Assembly (NCBI GenBank): GCA_026710545.1
Contig: JAPOQU010000013.1
Span: 1-64,000 of the forward strand
DNA length: 64,000 bases
Source of the DNA: Gammaproteobacteria bacterium
GTDB lineage: Bacteria; Pseudomonadota; Gammaproteobacteria; Eutrophobiales; Eutrophobiaceae
Direction of reading: 5' to 3'
Of this stretch, positions 53,210 to 61,847 are shown piece by piece. The notes under the pieces were generated by a model. It was not told where the DNA came from, ran no database searches, and saw nothing but the letters and a program-made list of their open reading frames with translations. Both the position numbers and the translations under genes were made by a program. The first letter of the stretch is position 1. Each line of letters begins with the position of its first letter.

Positions 53210-54705
53210 TGGAAGCCTGGCGCAACCCGATTATCCTGCTGTCCCTGGTGCTGTACCTCGGAATTTGCATCGGCTTCGGTTTGTGGGCCATGCGCCGCAC
53301 GCACTCGACCAGGGACTTCTTCATGGCGGGCCGTTCCCTGGGGCCGCTGGTGCTCACATTCGCCATTTTTTCCAGTACCCTGAGCGGTTTCGGGTTTGTC
53401 GGCGGTCCCGGACTGGTTTATTCGATGGGGATGAGTTCCGCCTACATGATCATCGTGTCCACGGCAGGTTTCACGATGGGGTTTTTCCTGGTATCCAAAC
53501 GCATCCGCCTGATCGCGGAACTGCGCGACAACGTTTCCCTGCCGGGTATTGTCGCGGCCCGTTACAACAGCAATCCCGCGCGTCTATTAACAGCCCTGGC
53601 CATATTGCTCGGGGTGATGGGTTATCTCGCCACCCAGATACTGGCCATGGCAGTAGTCATGCAGTCCATCATCAACAGTGTCGGCTGGTTCGGTTCGACC
53701 AGCCTGCTGTTTTGCATGGCGGTGTCTTCCGCCGTATTGATATTTTACTGCGTCACGGGGGGCATCATCGCGTCCGTGTATACCGACGTTATACAGGGAT
53801 CCGCCATGGCTGTGGCGGGCATCCTTATCGTGTTTACCGTTTACGCAGTGTTTGACGGCAGCCTGGCCGGCGCTTCCCGTGTCCTGTACGAGGACGATCC
53901 CGCTGCGATCGGGCCGTTCGGTACCGAGGGCATGATCTGCGCGCTGTCCTGGTATTTCGTGTTCGGCCTGGGACTGGCCGGTCAGCCGCATATCATCACC
54001 AAGATGATGATGACGCGGAATCTCGCGGACAACCGTTATGTCCTGCCGGCATCGATCCTCGGCTATGCCTTGTCCGGGCTGCTGTGGATTATGCTGGGTT
54101 TTGCCATGCGGGCGCTGGTAATCCAGGGCGCTCACGCACCACTGGGTTCGCCCGACATGGCCGCCGCGGAATTCCTGCAGTTCTATACCCACCCCATCCT
54201 GGCAGGAGTCGTCTTTGCCGCGCTGTTTGCGGCGATCATGTCTACTGCCGACGGTTTCCTGAACGTGGGAACCGCCGCGGTTATCCACGATATCCCCATT
54301 GCCATACGCGGCCATGCAGTGAGGAATGAACTGTTCTGGGCGCGAGTGGTCACGGTCCTGCTCTCGGTGACGGCTGCAGGTTTTGCCCTGTTTTCCTATT
54401 ATGTGAATGAACGGCTGGTGGCCATCCTCGGGGTGTTCGGCTGGAGCACCTTCGCGGCCGCGATCGTGCCGGTGGTAGCCCTGGGTTTGAACTGGAAACG
54501 GGCTACGGCCGGCGCGGCCTGCGCGGCCATCGTCATCAGCCTGGCGCTCAACCTGTCACTCGAGTTATTTGCAATAGATATCCCCTGGGGCATACACGGC
54601 GGGTTTATCGCACTGCTGGTATCCATGATCAGCTTTATCGTGATCTCGCTGTTGCAAACGCCGAAACCGCTGGCAGAAGACATCGATGCCGTCATGGATA
54701 TGTAA
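53206..54705 (+). CDS. Sodium:solute symporter (SSS family)
   Basis: The 499-residue protein has about 13 transmembrane helices. Family marks are the start SLVLYLGICIGFGLWAMRR, then RDFFMAGRSLGPLVLTFAIF, GFGFVGGPGLVYSMGMSSAY and the sodium-site region FAAIMSTADGFLNVGTAAVI. The substrate (acetate, pantothenate, proline or other) cannot be decided. It starts at the overlap with its small partner and ends 31 bases before the convergent propeller gene. No catabolic enzyme adjoins it on the same strand. Confidence 0.9.
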   Translation: MMEAWRNPIILLSLVLYLGICIGFGLWAMRRTHSTRDFFMAGRSLGPLVLTFAIFSSTLSGFGFVGGPGLVYSMGMSSAYMIIVSTAGFTMGFFLVSKRIRLIAELRDNVSLPGIVAARYNSNPARLLTALAILLGVMGYLATQILAMAVVMQSIINSVGWFGSTSLLFCMAVSSAVLIFYCVTGGIIASVYTDVIQGSAMAVAGILIVFTVYAVFDGSLAGASRVLYEDDPAAIGPFGTEGMICALSWYFVFGLGLAGQPHIITKMMMTRNLADNRYVLPASILGYALSGLLWIMLGFAMRALVIQGAHAPLGSPDMAAAEFLQFYTHPILAGVVFAALFAAIMSTADGFLNVGTAAVIHDIPIAIRGHAVRNELFWARVVTVLLSVTAAGFALFSYYVNERLVAILGVFGWSTFAAAIVPVVALGLNWKRATAGAACAAIVISLALNLSLELFAIDIPWGIHGGFIALLVSMISFIVISLLQTPKPLAEDIDAVMDM

Positions 54706-54736
54706 CCCCGGGTTCCCTGCCGGGTCCGTTGCCGGG

Positions 54737-55681
54737 TCAAGCGTACGGCCAGATCTCCAGTCCGTGGATCGCATTCCTGATATCCATGGACAGGTTGACG
54801 CTGACGACTGTCTTGTTCGAGTGAAGATCGTATATGGTGATCGTGGAAGGTGAAGAACCGCCCGCGATAAACCTGTCGGACAGCGGACACAGTCCCCGGC
54901 CGAACCCCTGCCGGGCAATTTTTGTATCGTCCATCCCGGCAAAGCGGATTTCCTCTTCCGGGTAGCGCTTTATTCTGAACGCCCGGTCGCCCCCATTCCG
55001 GCCCACGTAGCGCACACAATCGGATTTTGTGTCGTTGAACAGCACCCCTTCCCTGAACGGCCGGGCGTTATGGCTGCCGGCCGGTAAACTGCAGGCTTCG
55101 GATATGCTGAAATCTTTTCCGAGATGCAACATGGCGCCCGTGTGCAGGCCGCTGAAATAGACACCGGTAGCCTGCACGGAAACCATGTTCAGGTGCAGGT
55201 TGTTCACAAATTCCGGGCCGTCGCTGGAACATGGGTCGAACTGTTGAAGCTGCCACTCAGAGCGCTGCCGCTCAATGTAAAGGCCCCGGGCAAACTCTTC
55301 CTGCGACAGGTTGAACACCAGGATACTGTCATAACCCGTCGAGGTCAGGAACAGCAGGTTGTCCTTTTTGCATATCTCGTGGCAATGCTTGAGATACGGG
55401 TTCCTGAATGAACGTTGTATCTGGAAATCCTGGTCATAAACGAACAGTTCATCGCTGGCGGCAATGTAAATCTCGCCATTGTGAAACTCAATGCCGCGCA
55501 GGCCCCGGTCCCAGCCGCGCCCGGTAAAATCAATGTCCGAGGTATTCCAGTCCACGTGCTGGAACGCCTCCCGCCGGTCGAAATCCACGGTAAATATCCC
55601 GCCATGGCTGTCCCCCTGCCCGCTGCCGCGCACCACCGAGGTGGCGATCAGCTTCGGCAGGTACGGCCTGTTACTCGCCAT
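54737..55681 (-). CDS. Beta-propeller-like protein, DUF4915/TIGR03032-like
   Basis: The 314-residue protein has no signal peptide. The repeated blade-like stretches are GGIFTVDFDRREAFQHVDW, GWDRGLRGIEFHNGEIYIAA, DELFVYDQDFQIQRSF, and LLFLTSTGYDSILVFNLSQ. HNARPFREGVLFNDTKSD and FGRGLCPLSDRFIAGGSSPS complete the propeller. TIGR03032-type proteins often stand near Asp/Asn hydroxylase-like and sulfotransferase genes, and here a hydroxylase-like gene lies two genes upstream. It begins 9 bases after the exported dehydrogenase. The function is unknown. Confidence 0.7.
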   Translation of the reverse strand: MASNRPYLPKLIATSVVRGSGQGDSHGGIFTVDFDRREAFQHVDWNTSDIDFTGRGWDRGLRGIEFHNGEIYIAASDELFVYDQDFQIQRSFRNPYLKHCHEICKKDNLLFLTSTGYDSILVFNLSQEEFARGLYIERQRSEWQLQQFDPCSSDGPEFVNNLHLNMVSVQATGVYFSGLHTGAMLHLGKDFSISEACSLPAGSHNARPFREGVLFNDTKSDCVRYVGRNGGDRAFRIKRYPEEEIRFAGMDDTKIARQGFGRGLCPLSDRFIAGGSSPSTITIYDLHSNKTVVSVNLSMDIRNAIHGLEIWPYA

Positions 55682-55690
55682 GCGCCGTAT

Positions 55691-56830
55691 TCAGTAGCCC
55701 CGGCCGATATCCACAACGTTCAACATGCGCTCGCCATTGATATAGCGCCGCAGGTTTTCCGTGATGACGATGCGGTTGCGCTCAAAGCCCTGGTCGGTCA
55801 TATACGAGATATGGGGGGTGATGATGACATTGGGCAGGGTCCACAGTTCATGGCCTTCGGTCAGCGGTTCGGGGTCGGTGACGTCCAGGCCTGCCCCGGC
55901 CAGCCTGCCGCTCTTCAGCGCCGCGATCAGCTCTGCGGTATCGGTGTTCCTGCCGCGCCCGATACTGATAAAGTACGCGCCTTGCCTGACCGCGGCAAAG
56001 AATTCCCTGCCGAATATCCCCGTCGTTTCCCGGGTCAGGGGCAGGGTATTGACGACCACGTGCGCCTGTGCGGCCAGTTCCGGCAGTTCATCAGACAGAC
56101 CCACGTAGTCGACAAACTCCGGCCCTTCCCTGCCGGAACGGCGGGTAGCGATGACCCGCATGCCCAGCGCTGCCGCCCGCCTTGCAACTTCTGTCCCGAT
56201 ACCGCCCAGCCCCACGACCAGCATGGTCTTCCCGCTGATTTCGATCATCGGGGAAGGCGTATCAGGCGGTCTCTGCCAGACTTGCTCCTGCTGCAGATGG
56301 TGGAAATACTGCAGGTTCCGGGTCAGCATCATAAGCATGGCAATGACGTGCTCCGCTATCGGCGGTCCGGCAGTGTGCTGCGAATTCGTCAGGATGAAAT
56401 CGGCTTGTTTTGCTTCCGGCGACAGGAGACAACGATCAACGCCGGTCCCGAAATGCTGCAGCCAGCGTAGGTTTTTTGCAATCCTGATCAGTTGCGGGCT
56501 GCAGATGCCCAGGATCACTTCCGCCTCCCCAAGTATGGTGATTTGCTCAGCGCTGAATTCCTGGCCGGTAACGGTAACGATTTCAATGCCGTCGCTGACT
56601 TTACCCAATGACTCCAGCAGTTCATCGCGCAAGCCCCAGCGCGCGGAAGGTATCATTACGACGATTTTTTCCGGCCTTTCCCACCCGGGTGATTCACGCA
56701 CAGGCCGTTCAGCTTCATCAAGGCGCAGTTGTTCGATGAGCGCCTGTGTTGCCGGGTCGGGTCCGGCGGCGCCTGCCGGCAGACACGTCAGCATCAATAC
56801 AACTGCAAATGCGGAGATAAGACTGTTCAT
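55691..56830 (-). CDS. D-2-hydroxyacid dehydrogenase-like protein with an export signal
   Basis: The ATG at 56830 (MNSLISAFAVVLMLTCLPAG) gives 379 residues with a clear signal peptide; an ATG at 56890 would add 20 residues ahead of it. The NAD-binding motif is VVGLGGIGTEVARRAA (about 205-220). The catalytic Arg, Glu and His are in SIGRGRNTDTAEL, DPEPLTEGHELW and ITPHISYMT. A D-2-hydroxyacid dehydrogenase needs NAD(H), which is not normally present in the periplasm, so export is odd. The signal-like segment may instead be a membrane anchor. It follows the hydroxylase-like gene by 19 bases. Confidence 0.8.
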   Translation of the reverse strand: MNSLISAFAVVLMLTCLPAGAAGPDPATQALIEQLRLDEAERPVRESPGWERPEKIVVMIPSARWGLRDELLESLGKVSDGIEIVTVTGQEFSAEQITILGEAEVILGICSPQLIRIAKNLRWLQHFGTGVDRCLLSPEAKQADFILTNSQHTAGPPIAEHVIAMLMMLTRNLQYFHHLQQEQVWQRPPDTPSPMIEISGKTMLVVGLGGIGTEVARRAAALGMRVIATRRSGREGPEFVDYVGLSDELPELAAQAHVVVNTLPLTRETTGIFGREFFAAVRQGAYFISIGRGRNTDTAELIAALKSGRLAGAGLDVTDPEPLTEGHELWTLPNVIITPHISYMTDQGFERNRIVITENLRRYINGERMLNVVDIGRGY

Positions 56831-56849
56831 GGTCGGGATACTGCCTCCG

Positions 56850-57413
56850 TTAATGCGCCCCGGCATTTCCACCCGGCGGCACGTAGTCAAAGATAAACGT
56901 AATCCTGTCCTCTGCGCCCTTGTTCATCACGCTGTGGACTTTCTGGTTGTTGATTTCATAGGCCTGTCCCACCTCCAGGCGAAACGGGCGGCCGTCGATC
57001 ATGAAACGGACCCTGGGGTTGGTAGTGATCGGGACATGGATGCGATGACTGAAATGAAATGACGGATGCGCGTCGCGGTGGGGCCTGATTTTACCGCCGG
57101 CAAGGAGTTTCGCCGCCATGGCGCGTATGATGGTCCCGCCCGCGGGGTAAAAATCGCTGATGATAGCGTGCATCAACGGCATGGCGACCTCGACCAGCCG
57201 GTCCCAGCCGGGCTGCTTGCTCACTTCGATATTGGGCCAGCCCGTCCCGTCCGTGAAAACCAGTACGATGGACTCCGTGTAGCGATGAACGTCGTATTCG
57301 TTCTGGCGCTGTTCCTGTTCGTACCAGGCGCCCTGCTCCTGGTCCAGGATGCGCTCGCGCAATGCGTCCATGTCTACCTGACCCAGAGATTTTATCGGTT
57401 CACCTATGTCCAT
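56850..57413 (-). CDS. Aspartyl/asparaginyl beta-hydroxylase-like protein
   Basis: The 187-residue 2-oxoglutarate/Fe(II) oxygenase-like domain has the first iron histidine H112 in PHRDAHPSFHFSHRIHVPI, the second H160 in NNQKVHSVMNKG and the 2-oxoglutarate arginine R170 in EDRITFIFDY. The animal enzyme lacks the acid ligand; here D114 is in position to serve. The protein is just the catalytic domain, without TPR repeats. It lies between the DUF2779 gene (20 bases upstream) and the exported dehydrogenase. The substrate may be a peptide or a small molecule. Confidence 0.85.
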   Translation of the reverse strand: MDIGEPIKSLGQVDMDALRERILDQEQGAWYEQEQRQNEYDVHRYTESIVLVFTDGTGWPNIEVSKQPGWDRLVEVAMPLMHAIISDFYPAGGTIIRAMAAKLLAGGKIRPHRDAHPSFHFSHRIHVPITTNPRVRFMIDGRPFRLEVGQAYEINNQKVHSVMNKGAEDRITFIFDYVPPGGNAGAH

Positions 57414-57433
57414 CGCACCAGCCTAACAACCAA

Positions 57434-59011
57434 TCAAGAAGACGTCAAAAACCGTACAATTTGCACCATGGCTTCGGTATCAAACCGGCAATAACGCAGC
57501 AACTGTTCTTCAAGTTCCGTTTTTCTTGCCGGGGTGGTTTCGGGGTTAATCGCTTCGATGTAGCCATCGGCTGCGGCCATTCCCTCGGCTATTCCCGCCA
57601 GCCCGGAGTAATCCATTGCAGCATCAACAGTAGGCGAAACCGCTTTTATGGACCATGACCCCAGCATCTTCGGGTGGTAGTAATGCTGCCTGACTATGGG
57701 GTGCAGGTCGACCAGGCGTTCGACGATTCCCGCCAGGCGCGCCGCCAGGTCCGGAAACATCTCGACCAGGCTGTTGATAACGCGTTTCTCATAGTTTGTA
57801 TACATAAACACCGGCCCGCTCGACCCCAGGCATTCAACCAGTCTTTGCGCCAGCGCGCGCATCGGCGGGTCGCCCGACAAATCCAGGAACTCGTGGTGGC
57901 GGATATCCTCAACACCGCCTTCGGTGGCGCCGTAGTCAACATGGCACGACCACTGCACGGGAACGGACTGATATGGACGCATCCCCGCCCAGAAGGGTAC
58001 GGCAGGTCCTATTGTCTCAAAATCCAGGAAATAGCGCGGGTATCCGAACTGCTCGAAGACCTGTTGCGCGTCCACCGATACATCAGCCTCCCCTTTGCGC
58101 GTGGCCGCGTGAATGCGCAAGCGTGTCTCACTGGTGAGCGCGGCTGCGTCCACATCCCTGATATCGCGGCAGCCGGCGTTAACCCAGTCAGCCAGTTCCG
58201 CCCTATTGCCGCCCAGGCCCATGACCGGGTATTCTGCCTGCGCCGGCCAGCAATGGGACATGAACGCGCACCCATAGGGGCTGTAACAGTGGCCGCCGAC
58301 CGGCATTTCCGGGACCGCTCCGGCAATGGCGCTTCGGGCTGCGCTGATCAATTCAACCACCTTGTCCTGGAGTTGCCGCGCCCTGGCCGTCAGGTCCTCT
58401 TCAACCAGCAAGCCGCGGTAATCAGCGCCGCCTTCGTACACAAACGCAGTGTCCACGTGGGCAAGGGATATTGTCTTGAGATCCAGGCCGGCGTTCCTGA
58501 GCACCCAGTACTGGATGGCGCAATCCACCTCGTGGTGGGCCTTGACGCTGGCGGCTGCTTTCACCTCGATGGCGCGCCAGCCTCCGCCTTCGACCGGCAG
58601 CAGGACATCGGCGCGCACAAGCACACCATCAAACTGAAACGTGGCTTCATAGATGGGCGCGTCGTGCCCGTTTGCCACCAGTTCAGCCGTCTGCTCCAGC
58701 GCCTCGTTCAATCCAACGGAATAGGGTATATCCACCCCGTCCCCTGAACCGAATACCTGCTTGGCTATTTCCCCCACCTGGTTCCCGGCGGCAAACAACG
58801 ACTCCGCCATGGAACTGGTCTCGGCCAGTTCCGGGTGATGCGCCTCCAGGTGCAGTTTCTTACCGCACTGCCAGGCCGAGATCAGGCGGGATTTGGAGAG
58901 GTAGGGTTTTGTCGGTGAATTCAACTTATATTGTGGCAATCTACTGCCTTTGCATATTTGTTTGATAGTCGCCGGCGCTGGAGAACTTCTGCCGTCTACT
59001 TCCCGGCCCAT
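57434..59011 (-). CDS. DUF2779 protein: RecB-like nuclease and 3'-5' exonuclease-like domains
   Basis: The 525-residue protein has an N-terminal RecB/Cas4-like nuclease domain (about 35-250) with ADVLLP and AIEVKAAASVKAHHEVD, and a cysteine cluster C-x5-C-x5-C in GHCYSPYGCAFMSHC suggestive of an iron-sulfur site. The C-terminal DUF2779 region has a DnaQ-like YFLDFETIGP (about 345), MYTNYEKRVI and CRFDTEAMVQIVRFL, with acidic residues typical of 3'-5' exonucleases. The ATG at 59011 overlaps the upstream ATPase gene by 16 bases; a TTG near 58935 is an alternative start closer to the conserved YLSKSRLISAWQC. A role in DNA or RNA processing or defence is possible. Confidence 0.8.
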   Translation of the reverse strand: MGREVDGRSSPAPATIKQICKGSRLPQYKLNSPTKPYLSKSRLISAWQCGKKLHLEAHHPELAETSSMAESLFAAGNQVGEIAKQVFGSGDGVDIPYSVGLNEALEQTAELVANGHDAPIYEATFQFDGVLVRADVLLPVEGGGWRAIEVKAAASVKAHHEVDCAIQYWVLRNAGLDLKTISLAHVDTAFVYEGGADYRGLLVEEDLTARARQLQDKVVELISAARSAIAGAVPEMPVGGHCYSPYGCAFMSHCWPAQAEYPVMGLGGNRAELADWVNAGCRDIRDVDAAALTSETRLRIHAATRKGEADVSVDAQQVFEQFGYPRYFLDFETIGPAVPFWAGMRPYQSVPVQWSCHVDYGATEGGVEDIRHHEFLDLSGDPPMRALAQRLVECLGSSGPVFMYTNYEKRVINSLVEMFPDLAARLAGIVERLVDLHPIVRQHYYHPKMLGSWSIKAVSPTVDAAMDYSGLAGIAEGMAAADGYIEAINPETTPARKTELEEQLLRYCRFDTEAMVQIVRFLTSS

Positions 59012-60234
59012 AAAGTCGATATGGGCGCGGCGGTAATCCGGCTTCCGAGCGAGTAGGTGGCGGGGCCGGTGTGGAGCACGACCCCGGCGATAAATTGATC
59101 GCTGAGATTATCCCGCAACCATGCCAAGTGACGGGCGTCCTCGCCTGAAGGAGCACTACTTGCCTTGACTTCTATCCCTATGATGCGTTGCCCGCGTAGT
59201 TCGGCGACGATGTCTATCTCAATACGTCCCCGCTCCGAGCGGAGGTGGTACAGCCTGGGCCGGGCGGTAGCCACGGTTGCTTCGGCCCGAAATTGAGCAG
59301 TCACAAAAGTTTCAAGGAGACGTCCCATCAGCTTGCCGTCACGCATTACCGCCGTAGTGTCAACGCCAAGCGCCCCACCCAGTAACGCAGAGTCGATCAA
59401 ATAGCGTTTGGGTGACAGGACCAGACGCTTGAGGCGGTTCGAGGTCCAGGCCGGCAGTTCATCAACTACCATCAGGTTCCTGAGCAAGCGTTCGTAGGCC
59501 AGCGCAGTCTTGCGGTTGATGCCGGCGGCGTCATAGAGGGTCTTATGTTCGGCAAGGCCGGCGGAGTTGAGCGCATACGCCTCAAAGTAGCGCCCGAGGC
59601 GGGCCGGGTCACGGCTGCCGTTGAGCGTCAGCGCGTCGCGGGTTAATAGTTGTTCAACGTAACTTTCCAGCCAGCGCTCGCGCACGCGCCCGGATAATGC
59701 CAATGCCGCTTCGGGGAACCCTCCTTGTAATGCCAGGTCGATATAACCGCGTAAATCGGGCGTATCGGAGGCGGGCGCCAGTTCCTCACCGGCAACCAGC
59801 CGGTCCACCAGGGGTTGCGCGGCATTGCCTGTCTGTTCGGCGACGGTCAACGGGTACATCGGGACTCGCACCACTCTCCCTGTTCCAGGCCAGGTTTCCG
59901 TATCAATATCGGCGCGCACGGACCCGGTCAGCAGGTAACGACCGGGGCGACTGTCAGAGTCCACCGCTCGTTTAACGGCGCCCAGCACCTCCGGCACGGC
60001 CTGCCATTCATCGAGCAATACCGGCTCCGGCAGGTCCCGCAGCGCGGCGTCGGGGTTGGCGCGAAACGCTGCGGCTTCATCGGCACGATCAAGCCGCACG
60101 ACCCTGGCCGCGTACCGGGCAGCCGTAGTCGTTTTGCCTGTGGCCCGGGGTCCCACGACCAGCAGGGCAGGCAATTCGGACAGAAGTTCCACCAGCAGCG
60201 GATCTATCAAGCGGGGCCTGTAGGCACTCATCAT
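58996..60234 (-). CDS. AAA-family ATPase with DUF4143 C-terminal domain
   Basis: The ATG at 60234 (MMSAYRPRLIDPLL) gives 412 residues; an upstream ATG at 60363 would translate three 23-base repeats out of phase with codons and is rejected. Walker A is GPRATGKTTTAARY (about 28-41), and Walker B is VLLDEWQAVPEVL. The LTGSVRAD sensor is present. The DUF4143 domain follows (about 215-400), with IIGIEVKASSAP resembling a PD-(D/E)xK nuclease-like core. Such ATPases are common single genes of unclear role, in places linked to toxin-like or defence loci. It overlaps the DUF2779 gene. Confidence 0.85.
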   Translation of the reverse strand: MMSAYRPRLIDPLLVELLSELPALLVVGPRATGKTTTAARYAARVVRLDRADEAAAFRANPDAALRDLPEPVLLDEWQAVPEVLGAVKRAVDSDSRPGRYLLTGSVRADIDTETWPGTGRVVRVPMYPLTVAEQTGNAAQPLVDRLVAGEELAPASDTPDLRGYIDLALQGGFPEAALALSGRVRERWLESYVEQLLTRDALTLNGSRDPARLGRYFEAYALNSAGLAEHKTLYDAAGINRKTALAYERLLRNLMVVDELPAWTSNRLKRLVLSPKRYLIDSALLGGALGVDTTAVMRDGKLMGRLLETFVTAQFRAEATVATARPRLYHLRSERGRIEIDIVAELRGQRIIGIEVKASSAPSGEDARHLAWLRDNLSDQFIAGVVLHTGPATYSLGSRITAAPISTLWAGK

Positions 60235-60261
60235 GCTGGCATGATACCATTTATCTTTGCG

Positions 60262-60330
60262 TTGAGTACCGTTTTCCCGCAGCCTTGAGTGCCGTTTTCC
60301 CGCGCTCTTGAGTACCGTTTTCCCGCAATG
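60262..60330. repeat. Three tandem 23-base repeats upstream of the AAA gene
   Basis: The unit TTGAGTACCGTTTTCCCGC plus four variable bases occurs at 60262, 60285 and 60308; the second has G for A at position 7. It lies 28 bases upstream of the minus-strand ATPase start. The period of 23 is not a multiple of three, so the region is not coding. It may be an operator array or a repeat-expansion product. Confidence 0.85.
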
Positions 60331-60442
60331 CAGTATCCGTAGCGACATTCCTGCGGCCAGCAATAATCTGCGTGGTGCGATTGGTCGGTATTTTAAGCTG
60401 GCGCACCAATTTTGACATTTGAGACGTAAACATCCATAATTC

Positions 60443-60470
60443 TTGCAGATCTAATATCTGATATTATATT
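60443..60470 (+). promoter_or_regulatory. Candidate sigma70 promoter for the plus-strand AAA gene, possibly leaderless
   Basis: TTGCAG at 60443 and TATATT at 60465 are 16 bases apart. The expected start point about seven bases after the -10 box is 60477, the A of the ATG. No ribosome binding site precedes that ATG. A leaderless transcript is inferred. Confidence 0.4.
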
Positions 60471-60476
60471 TGCAAA

Positions 60477-61706
60477 ATGTATATCCAGCGTTACCTGACC
60501 AGCACCATTAAACGGGCGATGACTTCCTTCCCTGTGGTACTGGTAACAGGCGCAAGACAAACCGGTAAGACGACCCTGTTGCGCACCGAGTTCGGCGAAT
60601 CCCACGAATATATTTCACTGGAGCGACCCGACATACGCAACCGCGCCCTGGCGGACCCAGTCGGCTTTTTTGCACAATACACCAGACCGCTGATCCTCGA
60701 TGAAATTCAATATGCCCCCGAACTCCTGCATTACATCAAGGAATTGATAGAACCGGAACGCAAGCCCGGCTGGTGGTTGCTGACGGGTTCACAGAACTTT
60801 TCCCTGATGCAGGGGGTGAGCCAGACACTCGCCGGCAGGGTGGCCGTTTTGACCCTTGACCCCTTGTCCGTCAGGGAACGGTTGCGACAAGCGCAAGTGA
60901 CGCCGGAAACCATGCTTGAACGGGTATTCACGGCGGCGCCCCGGACAGCCGGCAATGGTGAAGGACCCACGGTCAACCTTGCCGAATGGTTATTGCAGGG
61001 CGGCTTCCCTGAGCCCTGCCTGACTAAACAGGCAGACCGCCGGCTCTGGTTTTCCGGTTACGTGCAAACGTATCTTGAGCGCGACGTCCGGGATTTAACC
61101 CAGGTCAGCGACCTGGGCGCTTTCTCCAGGTTCCTCATGCTGGTTGCCGCGCGCACCGGCAACCTGCTGAATATGGCGGATCTCGCCGGTGAAATCGGTA
61201 TCAGCGCCCCGACGGTAAAGCGCTGGCTGTCCGTGCTGGAAACCAGCCAACTCATCTACCTGTTGCAACCCTATTACAAAAACTTCGGCAAGCGCATCCG
61301 CAAAAGCCCGAAACTGTACGTGCTCGACCCCGGTCTGGCGACGTTCCTGCTGGGTTTGCATAGCTGGGAAGCTGTCCTGCAGGGACCGAGTCTGGGTCCG
61401 CTGATTGAAACGGCAGTCGTCACTGAGTGGCTGAAACTCTTCCGCCAGCAGGGAGAACAACCCCATGTCTATTACTGGCAGTCCGGCGCAGGCAAAGAAG
61501 TGGATTTAATTATCGAACGCGACGGCAGACTGTATGGCATAGAGGTCAAGGCAACGGCAACCCCGACTGCGCAACATGGCAGCGCCCTCAAACGCTGGCT
61601 TGAACTTGCCGACTCGAACACCCGGGGCGCGCTTGCCTGTAACGTGGACCGGCCACAAACGTTAAGACCGGATATAAAGGCTGTTCCCTGGCACCTGGGC
61701 GGATAG
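60477..61706 (+). CDS. AAA-family ATPase with DUF4143 C-terminal domain, second copy type
   Basis: The 409-residue protein has Walker A VTGARQTGKTTLLRTEFG (about 20-37), Walker B LILDEIQYAPELLHYI, a sensor LTGSQNFSLMQ and the arginine-rich GFPEPCLT...YVQTYLERDV region. The DUF4143 part has DLAGEIGISAPTVKRWLSVL, a winged-helix-like segment. Its end has LIIERDGRLYGIEVKATAT, a PD-(D/E)xK-like core. It is divergent from the AAA gene at 58996 but clearly different from it, so the two are not a recent duplication. Its role is unknown. Confidence 0.88.
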   Translation: MYIQRYLTSTIKRAMTSFPVVLVTGARQTGKTTLLRTEFGESHEYISLERPDIRNRALADPVGFFAQYTRPLILDEIQYAPELLHYIKELIEPERKPGWWLLTGSQNFSLMQGVSQTLAGRVAVLTLDPLSVRERLRQAQVTPETMLERVFTAAPRTAGNGEGPTVNLAEWLLQGGFPEPCLTKQADRRLWFSGYVQTYLERDVRDLTQVSDLGAFSRFLMLVAARTGNLLNMADLAGEIGISAPTVKRWLSVLETSQLIYLLQPYYKNFGKRIRKSPKLYVLDPGLATFLLGLHSWEAVLQGPSLGPLIETAVVTEWLKLFRQQGEQPHVYYWQSGAGKEVDLIIERDGRLYGIEVKATATPTAQHGSALKRWLELADSNTRGALACNVDRPQTLRPDIKAVPWHLGG

Positions 61707-61722
61707 CTCGTCCAAGCCGCGC

Positions 61723-61759
61723 TCTCAGTAGAAGGTGGTCATGCCAAGGCCGAGAAATA
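61723..61759. repeat. 37-base direct repeat, left copy
   Basis: TCTCAGTAGAAGGTGGTCAT followed by GCCAAGGCCGAGAAATA recurs at 63486-63522 with 33 of 37 bases the same. The pair brackets the protease and the PIN toxin-antitoxin genes. Confidence 0.75.
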
Positions 61760-61847
61760 TGTCCGTGAATATGGCGAAGAATATAAACAACGCCAGAATC
61801 CCATTGGGTAAAAAGTCACCAAGTCTTATGGAGATTTGATCAATGAA
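61725..61847 (-). pseudogene. Possible membrane-protein C-terminal remnant
   Basis: On the minus strand an open frame reads GDFLPNGILALFIFFAIFTD and then IFLGLGMTTFY before a stop, a clear hydrophobic helix. There is no start codon in frame. The last residues FxxLGMTxxY-stop recur in the repeat copy at 63486. It may be a decayed gene end or a chance frame in a repeat. Confidence 0.3.

Noticed and set aside
57674-58747. Long open frame opposite the DUF2779 gene (about 357 codons)
   Set aside because: Antisense to a gene with clear conserved domains; no membrane, signal or family features.
60262-60330. Mini CRISPR array
   Set aside because: The 19-base cores are separated by only four variable bases, with no spacers and no cas genes nearby.
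58996-61706. Recent inverted duplication of the two AAA/DUF4143 genes
   Set aside because: The proteins share architecture but differ throughout, including the Walker A surroundings and C-terminal halves; they are old paralogues or separate acquisitions.
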